64,000 nt of DNA. It comes from JAGWRA01 sp963711505. Its GTDB lineage: Bacteria > Acidobacteriota > Vicinamibacteria > Vicinamibacterales > CAVVIG01. Position numbers and translations under genes: made by a program. Of the stretch, positions 18,127-29,034 are shown one piece after another (the first letter of the stretch is position 1; every line of letters begins with the position of its first letter). The DNA is taken from assembly GCA_963711505.1 (NCBI GenBank), contig CAVQEJ010000003.1, positions 2,232,001-2,296,000 of the forward strand. The letters are read 5' to 3'. The notes under the pieces are model-generated. The model had not been told where the DNA came from and did not search any database. It worked only from the letters and a program-made list of their open reading frames with translations.

Positions 18127-19215
18127 ATGGATCCGATTCACATCGACGTCAAGACCCGCATCGGCCACTATCCCGTCTGGATTGCGCCCGGCCTCGCCGC
18201 GCGGCTCGCGCCGCTGCTCCAGGAATCGGGCATGACGGGCCGGCGGTTCCTGGTGTCCAGCCCGGGGATCTGGCGCCTCCACGGACCGGCGGTGTCGCGG
18301 GCCCTGCCCGGCACGGAAGTCGTGCTCGTGCCCGACGGCGAGCGGGCCAAGCAGCTCCAGACCGTCTCCCGGATCTACGAGGCGCTCATCCGCGCGGAAG
18401 CGGATCGCGCGGCGGCCGTCATCGCATTCGGCGGCGGCGTCATCGGCGACATGGCCGGCTTCGCGGCGGCGACCTACCTGCGCGGCGTGAAGCTCGTGCA
18501 GGTGCCGACGACGCTGCTGGCCCAGGTCGACAGCGCGATCGGCGGCAAGGTCGGTGTGAACCACGCGCTGGGCAAGAACCTCATCGGGGCGTTCTACCCG
18601 CCCGCGGTCGTCTGCATCGATCCCACGCTGCTCGAGACGCTGCCCCGGCGCGAGTTCCGGGCCGGCCTGTACGAGGTCGTGAAGTACGGCGTCATCGCGA
18701 GTCCCGACCTGTTCGCGCGGATCGGACGCGACACGCGGGCGATCTTCAACCGCGAACCCGAGGCCCTCATTCCGGTGATCGCCGAATCGTGCCGCATCAA
18801 GGCGGGCGTCGTGGAGCAGGACGAGCACGAGGCCGGCCTGCGCCGCGTGCTGAACTTCGGCCACACGGCCGGCCACGCGCTGGAAGCCGCCACCCGCTAC
18901 CGGCGCTTCCGGCACGGCGAGGCGGTCGCCTACGGCATGCTGGCGGCGGCCCGCCTGGCGGTCACCCGCGGGGCGATGGCCGGCGCCGATCGCGACGCGC
19001 TCTCGGCCCTCATCGGCCAGCTCGGGCCGATGCCCTCGGTGGCCGACCTCCGCGTGCCCGAGCTGCTGCAGATCATCCGGCGCGACAAGAAGGTCGTCAA
19101 CGGCCGGCTGCACTTCGTGCTGCCCACCGGCATCGGCCGGACGGCCATCGTCGACGACGTCACCGAACAGGAACTGGCGGCCGCGCTGGCGGGAATCGGC
19201 TGCGCCGTATCGTAG
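18127..19215 (+). CDS. aroB: 3-dehydroquinate synthase
   Basis: Shikimate pathway enzyme that cyclises DAHP to 3-dehydroquinate, using NAD and a divalent metal. The NAD-binding GGGVIGDMAGFAAATYLRG, the VPTTLLAQVDSAIGGKVGVN loop and the metal ligands in LNFGHTAGHALE are all present. The ATG at 18127 gives the usual 362 residues; an in-frame upstream start would add an atypical Arg/Ala tail. It converges with a sigma-54 regulator gene only 4 bases away. Confidence 0.96.
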   Translation: MDPIHIDVKTRIGHYPVWIAPGLAARLAPLLQESGMTGRRFLVSSPGIWRLHGPAVSRALPGTEVVLVPDGERAKQLQTVSRIYEALIRAEADRAAAVIAFGGGVIGDMAGFAAATYLRGVKLVQVPTTLLAQVDSAIGGKVGVNHALGKNLIGAFYPPAVVCIDPTLLETLPRREFRAGLYEVVKYGVIASPDLFARIGRDTRAIFNREPEALIPVIAESCRIKAGVVEQDEHEAGLRRVLNFGHTAGHALEAATRYRRFRHGEAVAYGMLAAARLAVTRGAMAGADRDALSALIGQLGPMPSVADLRVPELLQIIRRDKKVVNGRLHFVLPTGIGRTAIVDDVTEQELAAALAGIGCAVS

Positions 19216-19219
19216 TCGC

Positions 19220-20642
<1,423 letters not shown>

Positions 20643-20646
20643 GAGC

Positions 20647-21252
20647 CTAGCGCAACCAGCCCGGCGGCACGCCGGCGCGGCGCGCCTCCTCCTGAATGTC
20701 GCCGATCGCCTTGGTGTCGTCGTCGACCTGCTTCTTCAGCCGCTCGAGCTCGGCGAGCGCCTTCAGCCGGTCGGCTTCGATCGTGGCGCGCTGTTCCGGA
20801 TCGTCACGCGCGGTGAACTCCGCCATCAGCGCGTTGATCCGGCTCTGCATCGCCTGCGCCAGCAGCTGATCCTCCGCGAGCCGGCTCCGGGCGTCGGTGA
20901 TCCGCTTGTGCCAGTACGCCTGATCCTTGACCTGCGGCGTCGACGCACCCGCCTTGTCGCCCTTCGATGCGTCGGTGGTAGAGGCGGCAGCCGATGTGTC
21001 GGCCTTCGTCGTCGTGTCGCTCTGGGCGGCCGGAGCGGTCTGCGCGCCCGGCGCCGGTTCCTCGTCGGTGGCCGGCTGCAGGTCGGCGTTCGTGTAGAGG
21101 CGTCCGTGCACCTTCAGCGCCTTCCGGCGTGCCTCTTCCTTCCGCGCCACGGCCGCCAGCGACTGTGCGGACACGGTCGACGCCACGAGCATGCCGGCGC
21201 CCGCCAGAGCCACCCAGCCGCAGAGCTTCGTTCTGTTCGCCACCTCGGACAC
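20647..21252 (-). CDS. Secreted coiled-coil protein of unknown function
   Basis: 201 residues. A signal peptide ends at STVSAQ. Then come SLAAVARKEEARRKALKVHG, a Thr/Ala-rich disordered stretch, and a C-terminal coiled coil (from QAYWHKRITDARSRLAEDQL to DIQEEARRAGVPPGWLR). I recognise the general layout from other acidobacterial genomes but no named domain. The sigma-54 regulator gene begins 4 bases after its stop, so they are likely cotranscribed. Confidence 0.75.
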   Translation of the reverse strand: MSEVANRTKLCGWVALAGAGMLVASTVSAQSLAAVARKEEARRKALKVHGRLYTNADLQPATDEEPAPGAQTAPAAQSDTTTKADTSAAASTTDASKGDKAGASTPQVKDQAYWHKRITDARSRLAEDQLLAQAMQSRINALMAEFTARDDPEQRATIEADRLKALAELERLKKQVDDDTKAIGDIQEEARRAGVPPGWLR

Positions 21253-21309
21253 CCCCTCGTCTTCGTTGTATCGGATGCTGGCCGGCCGACCGACAGGTCT
21301 TCTCCCCTT

Positions 21310-22213
21310 CTAGCGGATCCATCGCCAGGAGAGCAAGCGCACCGGGCCGGGCGGCCAGCCCGACACGGGCGGGTCGATTACAGATCCGTGGCCGCCGGCG
21401 GCGTCGCTGCCCGCAGGGTCGCCTTCTTCGCCTGCGTTCCCGTCTGCCATGGCCGGATTCTGCAATGGCCGGGCCACTGCCGGCCACGCGGGCCACGGTC
21501 AGCTCGACCGTCTGGCTGAAGCCGCTCGCACCGAAGGCATGCGCCTGCAGCACGACGACACCGGCACCCGGACTGGACGCCGCGGTGTCTCCGTCGCGGG
21601 CCGGATTGCCATCGGTTTCCGCCTGATCGTCGCCAACGAGGACGACGACGTAGTACGCCCGGTCGCCATGGCGGGCGCCGGCCAGCGAGGCGGCAGGGCC
21701 CCAGGCGAACAGCTGCCAACGAGGATTGTTCCGGCCCCAGGGGCGGGCGGAGGTCGCCGCGTCCATCTGCGCGTCCGAACAGGCCGCCGCCTGTCCGCAG
21801 TCTGCCTCGTTGACGATTTCGTCGAGGACGATCGTGGCGCCCGGCGCGACCGCGCGCGGGCCGCCCGGTGCCCCATCGACGAAGGTCGATCGCGCCGCAC
21901 CGGCCAGCACGGCGCTCCAGTCGGGCTGGCGCCTGAGCTCGGCGAGTGCACGCGCAGCGGCCGCATCGGCGGCGTAGAGCGCCTCGCGGATGTCGCGATG
22001 GTTGGCGGCGAGCCGCACGTCGGTGGCGCTCGTCAGCACCACTCCGGCGCCCAGCACCGTCAGCAGCAGCGCCGCGAGCAGCGTGATGATGAGCGCCGCA
22101 CCGCGTTGGTCGCACCCGCGCGCGCTCCCCACCATCACCAGCCGCTCCTCCCCTGCCATCGTGCACGGGTGCGGTGACGCGGGCATCCCTTCCCGCCCGG
22201 CGTCGATTGCCAT
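21310..22213 (-). CDS. pilX: PilX-like minor pilin assembly protein
   Basis: Minor pilin-like protein expected to prime type IV pilus assembly. The N-terminal class III-like segment QRGAALIITLLAALLLTVLG lacks Glu5, as PilX/GspK-type proteins often do. A long periplasmic region follows. Near 21463 one extra base shifts the frame. The restored frame ends NPAMADGNAGEEGDPAGS... and RLLSWRWIR at a TAG (21310-21312), a typical PilX tail. The ATG at 22213 is one base beyond the pilW stop, showing tight coupling. Confidence 0.75.
21461..21476 (-). promoter_or_regulatory. Candidate sigma-54 promoter inside the pilX 3' end
   Basis: TGGCCCGGCCATTGCA on the minus strand differs from the sigma-54 consensus TGGCACG-N4-TTGCA at one position. 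It lies about 200 bases before the coiled-coil protein gene and its NtrC-type regulator. It overlaps coding sequence and may be chance. Confidence 0.3.
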
Positions 22214-22214
22214 C

Positions 22215-23414
22215 TCAACGGCCCGCCGTCAGGTTCCGCGGGGCGACGACGACACGGATCTCGCGGTCGGGCAGACGCGCTGCGCCGGGCCCGCCCGTGC
22301 CGGGCCGCACGAACAGCACGCCGGCCGGTCCACGCAGCGCGTCACTTGCCGACTCGACGCGCACGGTGACGATGATGCGCCTGATGCGAAGCAGATCGGC
22401 ATCGAACCGGCGCGCCGCACCAGGATCGGGACACCACGGTCCGTCGTTGAAGACGGCCGGCGGCAGCGGCACCAACGCCGCGTCGTCGGTTCCCACCTCC
22501 GGAGGTCCGGCGCGGGGCACCACCATGCCCGAACCCGGATCGATCGCGAACAGGCAGTTCTCGCCGGGCGGCCACGCCCCGACGGCCGTCCCTGCCGGCG
22601 GCGGCTTCATGCCATAGGTCGTCCACGGCCCGACCGGGTCGTCCGGCGGCCTGCGCAGCTCCGGCGGCCGCGACGTCCCCTGGTACTCCACTCGCAACGC
22701 GACCACGTGATCGACCACGGGCTGCACGCTGCCGCTGCCGTCGTCGCGCACGAGGCGCGGCCCCTCGATCTGGTCGGTCGAGTCGACGCGGTACGTCCGG
22801 ACGACGACCGCCACGATCTTCGATCCGGCGGGATAGACGTCGAACCGGTCCGGCAGCTCGTGGTTCAGGTCGAGCGTGCCGCCCCGAACGCCGCGCACGG
22901 TAAAGATGTCGAACCGGCCCGAGCCGTCGAACAGCAGCACGCGCTGCCCCGCCCTGAAGCCACAGGCGGCATCGCCGATCGGGCATCCTGGTTCGATGGC
23001 GATCGCCGCGGTTCCCGACGCCGCGGGGAATGGCCGCGCGAGCACGGCCTGCGCCGCCGTCGACGGCACCGACAGCGTGGTGATCGTGTCGGCACCGGCC
23101 GCACCGGCGCCATCGTCGAGCGCGAACGGCAGCACCGGCGGCAGGTAGTCGACGAGCGGGCCGGTCATCGCGCCCGCGTAGGCGCCGGCGCCGGCCGTCA
23201 CCAGATCGGCGAACAGGCTGTCGGAGGCGGCGCGCAGCCGCTGCTCCATGTCGTTGGCTTCGAGCCGCGTCTCGAAGGCGGTCCGCATCGGGCCCACCAG
23301 CAGCCCGATCGCGCCGGCCAGGACGAGCGACAGCGCCATCGCCACGATCAGCTCGAGGAACGCGAGCCCGCGCGGATCGTGCCGCCGCATCGACGGGGCG
23401 AGCAGGCCGCTCAT
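22215..23414 (-). CDS. pilW: PilW-like minor pilin
   Basis: Type IV pilus minor pilin, about 399 residues. The prepilin site DPRG/LAFLELIVAMALSLVLAG shows Gly before the cut and Glu5 after it. The rest is a large periplasmic domain with a VVVRTYRVD-type strand and a Cys pair (GCPIGDAACG) that may form a disulfide. The ATG at 23414 overlaps the pilV stop (ATGA). The three minor pilin genes form a tightly packed unit. Confidence 0.85.
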   Translation of the reverse strand: MSGLLAPSMRRHDPRGLAFLELIVAMALSLVLAGAIGLLVGPMRTAFETRLEANDMEQRLRAASDSLFADLVTAGAGAYAGAMTGPLVDYLPPVLPFALDDGAGAAGADTITTLSVPSTAAQAVLARPFPAASGTAAIAIEPGCPIGDAACGFRAGQRVLLFDGSGRFDIFTVRGVRGGTLDLNHELPDRFDVYPAGSKIVAVVVRTYRVDSTDQIEGPRLVRDDGSGSVQPVVDHVVALRVEYQGTSRPPELRRPPDDPVGPWTTYGMKPPPAGTAVGAWPPGENCLFAIDPGSGMVVPRAGPPEVGTDDAALVPLPPAVFNDGPWCPDPGAARRFDADLLRIRRIIVTVRVESASDALRGPAGVLFVRPGTGGPGAARLPDREIRVVVAPRNLTAGR

Positions 23415-23974
23415 CCGAGTGTCCGCACCCGGATGCCGACGACATGCGTCCAGGCGTGCGCCGCCCGGCCGCTCACGGCCGTCGGTGCGGGCACGACCAC
23501 GACTTCGAGCACGATCGTGTCCGCCGGATCGCCGGGCCACGGGGCAATCGACCAGCGACGTACGAAACGCGCGCCGGCCGGCACGCCAGGCCCGCGTCCG
23601 AGCCAGCGTCCGTCCTCGCCGAGATAGTCGACGAAGCCGGGCGTGTCGGTGTCGAGCGCACCGGGCGGTGAGGGCTGCAGGCCGCTGCCTCCCGCGACGG
23701 CCGGCGATCGGCTCAGGTCGGTCGTCGCATCCTGAAGGGCTGCTCCGGCTGCATCGAAGCCCCAGGCCAGACTCTGCAGCTGCTCGAGGCGCTCGGCGGC
23801 AAGTGCCGGCGCCAGCGTGATGCGGTGCGCCGTTCGATCGGCCAGGGCCGCAAGGCCGAAGAGACGCACCAGCGACACGATCGCCATCGTGAAGATGGCG
23901 GTGGCAACGAGCACTTCGACCAGTGTGAATCCGCGTGAGTCGGGCACGCCTGCAGGCCAGTGCAAGAGGAGCAC
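23411..23974 (-). CDS. pilV: PilV-like minor pilin
   Basis: Prepilin-type protein with the cleavage site DSRG/FTLVEVLVATAIFTMAIVSL and Glu5. About 178-187 residues. A GTG at 23947 gives a 6-residue leader (MPDSRG), which is more typical; the GTG at 23974 would give a 15-residue leader. It sits 150 bases downstream of the kinase gene and overlaps pilW by 4 bases. Expected to act in the pilus priming complex with PilW and PilX. Confidence 0.85.
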   Translation of the reverse strand: MLLLHWPAGVPDSRGFTLVEVLVATAIFTMAIVSLVRLFGLAALADRTAHRITLAPALAAERLEQLQSLAWGFDAAGAALQDATTDLSRSPAVAGGSGLQPSPPGALDTDTPGFVDYLGEDGRWLGRGPGVPAGARFVRRWSIAPWPGDPADTIVLEVVVVPAPTAVSGRAAHAWTHVVGIRVRTLG

Positions 23975-24124
23975 CAGACGACGGGGCCGTGCGGGAGCCC
24001 GGGAATCCAGCCGGATTGCGGATCGGTGCGGCGCCGGGTGGCAGTTCCTGCCATGCCGGCCGCCCGAGGCCTGCGCGGAATCTGCCGGGGGGAACCAGCC
24101 GCGTGCCGAGTGGCTCGCGGGCGT

Positions 24125-25410
24125 TCAGGCGGGGCCGTTCTCGAGGGCACCCCCGACGGGCAGGACGATCTGAATCGCCGCGCCGCCGCCGGACGCCTGC
24201 CCTGCCGCAATCCGGCCGTTGTGGCTGACGATGATCTTCTGCACGATCGCGAGCCCGAGGCCGGTCCCCTCGCCCTTGGTCGTGAAGAAGGGCCGGAAGA
24301 CGCGCTCGCGGTCGGCCGGCTGGATGCCCGCGCCGTTGTCGGTCACGGTGATACGGACCGCTTGCCCGCCGGACTCGAGCGCCGACTCGACGACGATCCG
24401 CGGCGCGACCGGCGGTGGCCTCGCACGACTCGACGGCATTGCGCAGCAGGTTCGCGAACGCCTGCCGCAGCAGCACTTCGTCGCCGTCGACGGTCGGAAA
24501 CGTGCCGCGGACGTCGACGCCGCCGCCGCGCGCGTGGCAGTCGGCCTGCACGTCCTCTGCGGCGCGCTCGGCAATCGCCCGCAGGTCGACGGGCGTCAGC
24601 GTGAGCGTGGTCGGACGGGCGAAGGCCAGGAAGTTGGTGACCACCTGCCCCAGCGCGCCCGTCTCGTCGCGGATCGCCTGCATGTAGGGCCGGTACACCT
24701 CGGGCAGGCCGTCGAGGTCCATGAGCCGGCTGTAGCCGTGGATCGTCGCGAGGCCGTTGCGGAACTCGTGCGCCAGGCCGGCGGTCAGCTCGCCGACGCG
24801 CGCCAGGCTCTCCTTCAGGCGGAATCTGATCCTCGAGCTCGCGGACCGCGGTCAGGTCGGTGAACAGGCAGATGGCTCCGGCCGGGGCGCCGTGGTCGTC
24901 GTAGAGCGGCGACGCCGTCACCCCCAGGTGCATGGGCCGTTCCTGACGCTCCACCTCGAGGGCGCGCCGCACGATGGCGTGGCGGCTCGCGAGGCACTCG
25001 TCGATGACGGCCCCGAGCGGCGCGACGTGCGCGAGCAGCTGGCGGTAGGGCACGCCGTCGGCCACGGGTCCGGGCAGGTCGAGCAGGCGACAGCCGGCGG
25101 GATTCACGATCGGCACGCGTCCCTCGAGGTCGACGACGAGCAGGCCCGAGGTCAGGCTGGCGATGATCGCGTCGCTCAGCCGCTCGGACGCGGCGGCGCG
25201 GGCCGCCATGGCCTGCTCCTGCGTCTTCAGCCGGGCGACGGCATCCTCCATGGCCGCCGCGATCCACGTCGTCTCGCGCTCGTGATCGGCGAGCGTGTGC
25301 CGCGCGTTGCGGGCGGCACCGAAGATGCGCAGGACGGCGTAGGTCAGGATGGCGGCCAGCGCGGCCACCAGCGCCGTCATGCCGAAGATGGCGTACGCGT
25401 TGATCGACAT
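24125..25410 (-). CDS. NtrB-like PAS sensor histidine kinase
   Basis: Probable partner of the NtrC-type regulator at 19220-20642. One N-terminal membrane helix (ALVAALAAILTYAVLRIFG) is followed by a linker coiled coil and a PAS domain (IIASLTSGLLVVDLEGRVPI). The H-box is AHEFRNGLATIHGYSR, and the ATPase has LLRNAVESC, TVTDNGAGI and GTGLGLAIVQKI. The frame changes twice, at about 24828 (extra T; DQIRLKESLA restored) and about 24412 (one extra base; PPVAPRIVVESALE restored). Both look like sequence errors. It lies between the prepilin peptidase and the minor pilin genes, so a pilus-related signal is likely. Confidence 0.85.
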
Positions 25411-25446
25411 CGGCGCGGTCCCTGCGGCTGCGTGCAGCAGCCCACC

Positions 25447-26205
25447 TCAGTAGAACCCGAGATACCAGGCGAGCAGGCGGTCCCCGAACGCCGCGGCGGC
25501 GAGCGCCCCGAGCGCCAGGAACGTCCCGAACGGCAGCGCGTACTTCATGCTGCCGCGCCGCGTCGCGATGAGCAGGATGCCGACGAGCGATCCGGCCACC
25601 GACGACAGCACGAGCGTCACGAGCATCAGCTGCCAGCCGAGGAAGGCGCCGATCATGGCGAGCATCTTCACGTCGCCCATCCCCAGCCCCTCCTCCTTCC
25701 GCAGCCACTCGTAGCTCTTCGCGATGAGCAGCAGCACGCCGCCGCCGGCGACGATGCCGATGAGCGAGGCGCGCCAGCCGGGCGGCGCCGTCAGGCTGAA
25801 GACGAAGCCCAGCACGATGCCGGTCACCGTGATCACGTTCGGCAGCAGCCGGTGCTGCAGGTCGATCATGAACAGCACGATCATCGCGCTGGCGAAGACC
25901 AGGCGCGGCACCAGCAGCGGCCCGAGGCCGACCATCAGGTACGTCCCCACGAACACGCCAGCCGTCGCCAGCTCGACGAGCGGATACATCGGCGAGATGC
26001 GCGCCCCGCACTGCCGGCAGCGGCCGCGCAGCACCAGATAGGCCAGCACCGGCACGTTCTCGAACCAGGCGAGCCGATGCCCGCACGCGGGGCAATGGGA
26101 CGGCGGACGCACCACCGACTGCCCCGTCGGCAGCCGGTGGATGCACACGTTGAGGAAGCTGCCGACGGCGAGTCCCCAGACGGCGAGCAGCACGGTCATC
26201 GTCAT
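25447..26205 (-). CDS. pilD: Prepilin peptidase / N-methyltransferase (A24 family)
   Basis: Inner-membrane aspartic protease that cleaves prepilin leaders and methylates the new N-terminus. 252 residues. The cytoplasmic loop has paired CxxC motifs (C38, C41, C63, C66), as in bifunctional enzymes. The catalytic aspartates are in FMIDLQHRLLPN and GLGMGDVKMLAMIGAF. The ATG at 26205 overlaps the stop of the upstream TPR gene. It would process PilA and the minor pilins encoded nearby. Confidence 0.95.
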   Translation of the reverse strand: MTMTVLLAVWGLAVGSFLNVCIHRLPTGQSVVRPPSHCPACGHRLAWFENVPVLAYLVLRGRCRQCGARISPMYPLVELATAGVFVGTYLMVGLGPLLVPRLVFASAMIVLFMIDLQHRLLPNVITVTGIVLGFVFSLTAPPGWRASLIGIVAGGGVLLLIAKSYEWLRKEEGLGMGDVKMLAMIGAFLGWQLMLVTLVLSSVAGSLVGILLIATRRGSMKYALPFGTFLALGALAAAAFGDRLLAWYLGFY

Positions 26206-27144
26206 CGGCTCACCGGGACGGCGGGCGCGAACCGCTTCGGCTCGGCCGGAAGGGGCTGGAGCGGCGACGCCGCGCCAATCGACACGTGGCCGGTCGACGG
26301 ATCCAGTCCGTAGGGGGTGCGCGTCGGATCGAGCGGGATGCCCGGCAGCACGCCGGCCCGCACGAGCGCCGTCCACGACGCCGGCCAGCGGCCGGTGCGC
26401 CCGTGCCAGGCGTTGACGATCGCCTGGAGCCGATCGATCTGGTCCATCGCGCTCAACTGCTCCAGCCGCCAGGCGGCGTCCTGGCGCAGCCAGGCGGTGC
26501 CGGCGTTCTCGTAGAGCTGCTGCCACATCAGCCGCGAGGCCCGCCGGTCGCCGCCCACTTCGAGCGTGGTCGCCGCCAGCGACTTCAGGAACCAGGGGGC
26601 GCCGGGCACGGCGGCCGCCTTGCCGAACCAGGCAGCGGCCTTCTGGAAGTCGTGCTCCCACCAGTAGTAGACGAAGCCGATGTCCTGCATGTACTCCCAT
26701 TGATGCGGCTCCGTCTTCAGCCCCTTCTCGAGCAGCGTCACGGCCAGGTCGGGCCGTCCCGGTCCGCCCGGATACGGCTCGGCGAGGAAGATGGCGCCGA
26801 ACCGGTACGCAATCGTGAACCGCGGATCGAGCGACGTCGTGATGTCGAGCAGCGGGTACAGCAGCGGATAGGTCTTGTCGGCGTCCTTCGCGAGCTTGGT
26901 GCCGCCGTAGTCCTGCAGCGCGCGGATCCAGTAGACGTCGGCGGCCAGCGTGTTGAACCCGGTGGTCAGCCGCCGCATCACCGCGCCGGAGCGGACGTAG
27001 AGCAGCTCGGCGTTCACGCGCGGCGGCGGGAAGTGCGCGGTCGCGCACGACCTGCAGGCCGACGGCCGCCGCGAACAGCGTCGCCATCGCCAGCAACCCG
27101 GCCGCCGTGCCGATCCGGACCTCGCGGGGCCTGAGCACCGTCAT
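26202..27144 (-). CDS. Membrane-anchored TPR-like protein
   Basis: Protein of about 313 residues with one N-terminal membrane helix (RIGTAAGLLAMATLFAAAVGL) and TPR-like helical repeats (for example LAVTLLEKGLKTEPHQWEYMQDIGF and FQKAAAWFGKAAAVPGAPWF). Near 27045 one extra base breaks the frame; the restored join reads VVRDRAHFPPPRVNAELLYV. It lies between an ABC exporter pair and pilD and overlaps pilD by 4 bases. The function is unknown; a role in assembly of surface structures is possible. Confidence 0.75.
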
Positions 27145-27172
27145 CGTCCGTCCGCTCCCGCCGCGCCGCCGG

Positions 27173-27988
27173 TCACTTGAAGTCCCGGCGGGCGAAGATC
27201 ACCATCGCCGCGATGACGAACACCAGCACGTAGGCCAGGCCGTAGGCGGTCGTCACCGCCAGGTACCCGGCCGTGACGGGCAGGGCATGGACGACCTGTT
27301 CCTTGACGTCGAAGGCCGCCATGTTCGGCAGCACGTAGTAGAGCCCGCGGGCGATCGCCGCCGCGGCCTTCGAGTCGACGATGCTCTGGAAGTTCCTGAG
27401 GTCGGCGTCGAACTGTCCCGCGACGACGACCCCGAAGGTGAACGCGGCCGACAGCAGCGGGCTCGAGAACGACGAGAAGAACAGCGCGATGGCCGTGACG
27501 AGCATCAGCTCGACGAAGATGAGGAAGATCGCCTTCAGCAGGGCCGGGTCGAGTGCGGGCGCCTCCCAGGCCTTCCGCATCACCGCCGACTCGGTGGCCG
27601 ACATGTAGCCGAGCACCAGGTACAGCGCGAGGGCCATGACGGCGACGTTGACGGCCAGCGTCAGCACGAGGCCGGCGTACTTGCCGGCGATGAACTCGTG
27701 CCGCCGGACCGGCTTGGCGAGCAGGCCGTAGATGCTGCGCCGCTCGACCTCCTTGGAGACGAGGCCGATGCCGATGAAGATGGCGATGAACAGGCCGAAG
27801 ACGGTGATCGCGGCCAGCCCGAGGTCCTTGATGATCTTCACGTCCTGACCGGCCGTCAGCTGGCCGATGAGGTACGACGCGCCGATCAGCAGCAGCGCGA
27901 AGACCACGAGGTTGTACAGCACCTTGTCGCGCACCGACTCGCGGAACACGTTGACCGCGATCGTGCCGACCACACGCGGTCCCCTCAT
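27173..27988 (-). CDS. ABC transporter permease (ABC-2 type)
   Basis: 271-residue inner-membrane protein with about six hydrophobic segments. It begins MRGPRVVGTIAVNVFRESVRDKVLYNLVVFALLL, the form typical of ABC-2 permeases, and has the cytoplasmic SKEVERRSIYGLLAKPVRRHEF loop. Its ATG overlaps the stop of the ATPase gene (ATGA), so the two form one exporter. The substrate is unknown. Confidence 0.88.
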   Translation of the reverse strand: MRGPRVVGTIAVNVFRESVRDKVLYNLVVFALLLIGASYLIGQLTAGQDVKIIKDLGLAAITVFGLFIAIFIGIGLVSKEVERRSIYGLLAKPVRRHEFIAGKYAGLVLTLAVNVAVMALALYLVLGYMSATESAVMRKAWEAPALDPALLKAIFLIFVELMLVTAIALFFSSFSSPLLSAAFTFGVVVAGQFDADLRNFQSIVDSKAAAAIARGLYYVLPNMAAFDVKEQVVHALPVTAGYLAVTTAYGLAYVLVFVIAAMVIFARRDFK

Positions 27989-28955
27989 GATGCCGGCCCT
28001 CCCGGCCAGCGGCCGGCCCCCGCCCCGTCGGGCGCCGTCACCTGCTGCACGAAGAAGTCCTCGAGGGTGTCGCGGATCGGGTTCAGCGAGACGAGCCGCG
28101 CGCCGGCGGCCGCGAGATCGGCCGCGAGCCGCTCGGGCCCGGCGTCGAGCGCCAGCTCGAGCGCATAGCGCCGATCGCCGATCCGCATCGCGCGCAGGAT
28201 CCGGCCGCGTACCTCTCCAGCAGCGCGTCGTCGAGGTCGGCCATCACCAGTTCCCAGCCGCGCACCTCGAAGGCCGCCAGCTCGTCGAGCCGGCCGCTGG
28301 TCACCAGCCGGCCGCGCGCGAGAATCGCGACGCGGCTGCAGACCGCCTCGGCGTCGCTCAGGACGTGCGAGCTGAAGAACACGGTGACGCCCTGATCGCG
28401 CAGCCGCAGGATGAGCTGCCGGACGTCGCGCCGGCCGAGGGGGTCGAGCCCCGACATCGGCTCGTCGAAGATCACCAGCTCGGGGTCGTTCAGCAGCGCC
28501 TGCGCGATGCCGACCCGCTGCAGCATCCCCTTCGAGAACCGCCGCAGCGCCAGCCGCCGCTCGGCGCCGATGCCCACCTCGTCGAGCAGCCGTCCGACCC
28601 GCTGCCGCCGGGCGGGGCCCGCGTAGCCGAACAGGCCGGCGAAATACGTGAGCAGCTCCTCGGCGGTGAGGTGGTCGTAGAAGAACGGGTTCTCCGGCAG
28701 GTAGCCGATGCGGCGGCGGACGTCGAGGTCGCCGGCCGGACGGCCGAGCAGCTCGGCCCGGCCCGAGGTCGGGTAGATGAGCTGCATCAGCAGCTTCAGC
28801 GTGGTCGTCTTGCCGGCGCCGTTCGGGCCGAGGAAGCCGAACACCTCGCCCGGGGCGACGTCCAGCGTGAGCCCGTCGAGCGCGCGGTAGGGACGCGGGC
28901 GCCAGAAGCCGACCGCGTACGACTTGGTGAGTGCGTCTGTGCTGATGGCCTGCAT
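27985..28955 (-). CDS. ABC transporter ATP-binding protein
   Basis: Energises the adjacent permease. Walker A is GPNGAGKTTT, the signature RFSKGMLQRVG and Walker B LVIFDEPMSGLDP, followed by the switch His region VFFSSHVLSDAEAV. Near 28200 the frame shifts by what looks like one missing base. The C-terminal part resumes as ILRAMRIGDRRYALELALDAG and ends DTLEDFFVQQV..., the usual tail of ABC-2 exporters. This is the only probable deletion among the frameshifts of this window. Confidence 0.9.
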
Positions 28956-29034
28956 CGGGATTCGCGGGGGCTGGCGGGCCGGACGCCGGGGCGCACGCGG
29001 GACCGGCGGCGGCGGCGCCGCGGCCCGCGACCGA

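Noticed and set aside
22215..24722. Apparent 835-residue kinase-pilin fusion
   Set aside because: It is produced by a frameshift in the kinase gene. The pilW start overlaps the pilV stop, and pilV lies between in another frame.
26202..27144. Apparent single 565-residue fusion of the TPR protein and prepilin peptidase
   Set aside because: It arises only from the frameshift near 27045. With the extra base removed, the TPR protein has its own stop overlapping the pilD start.
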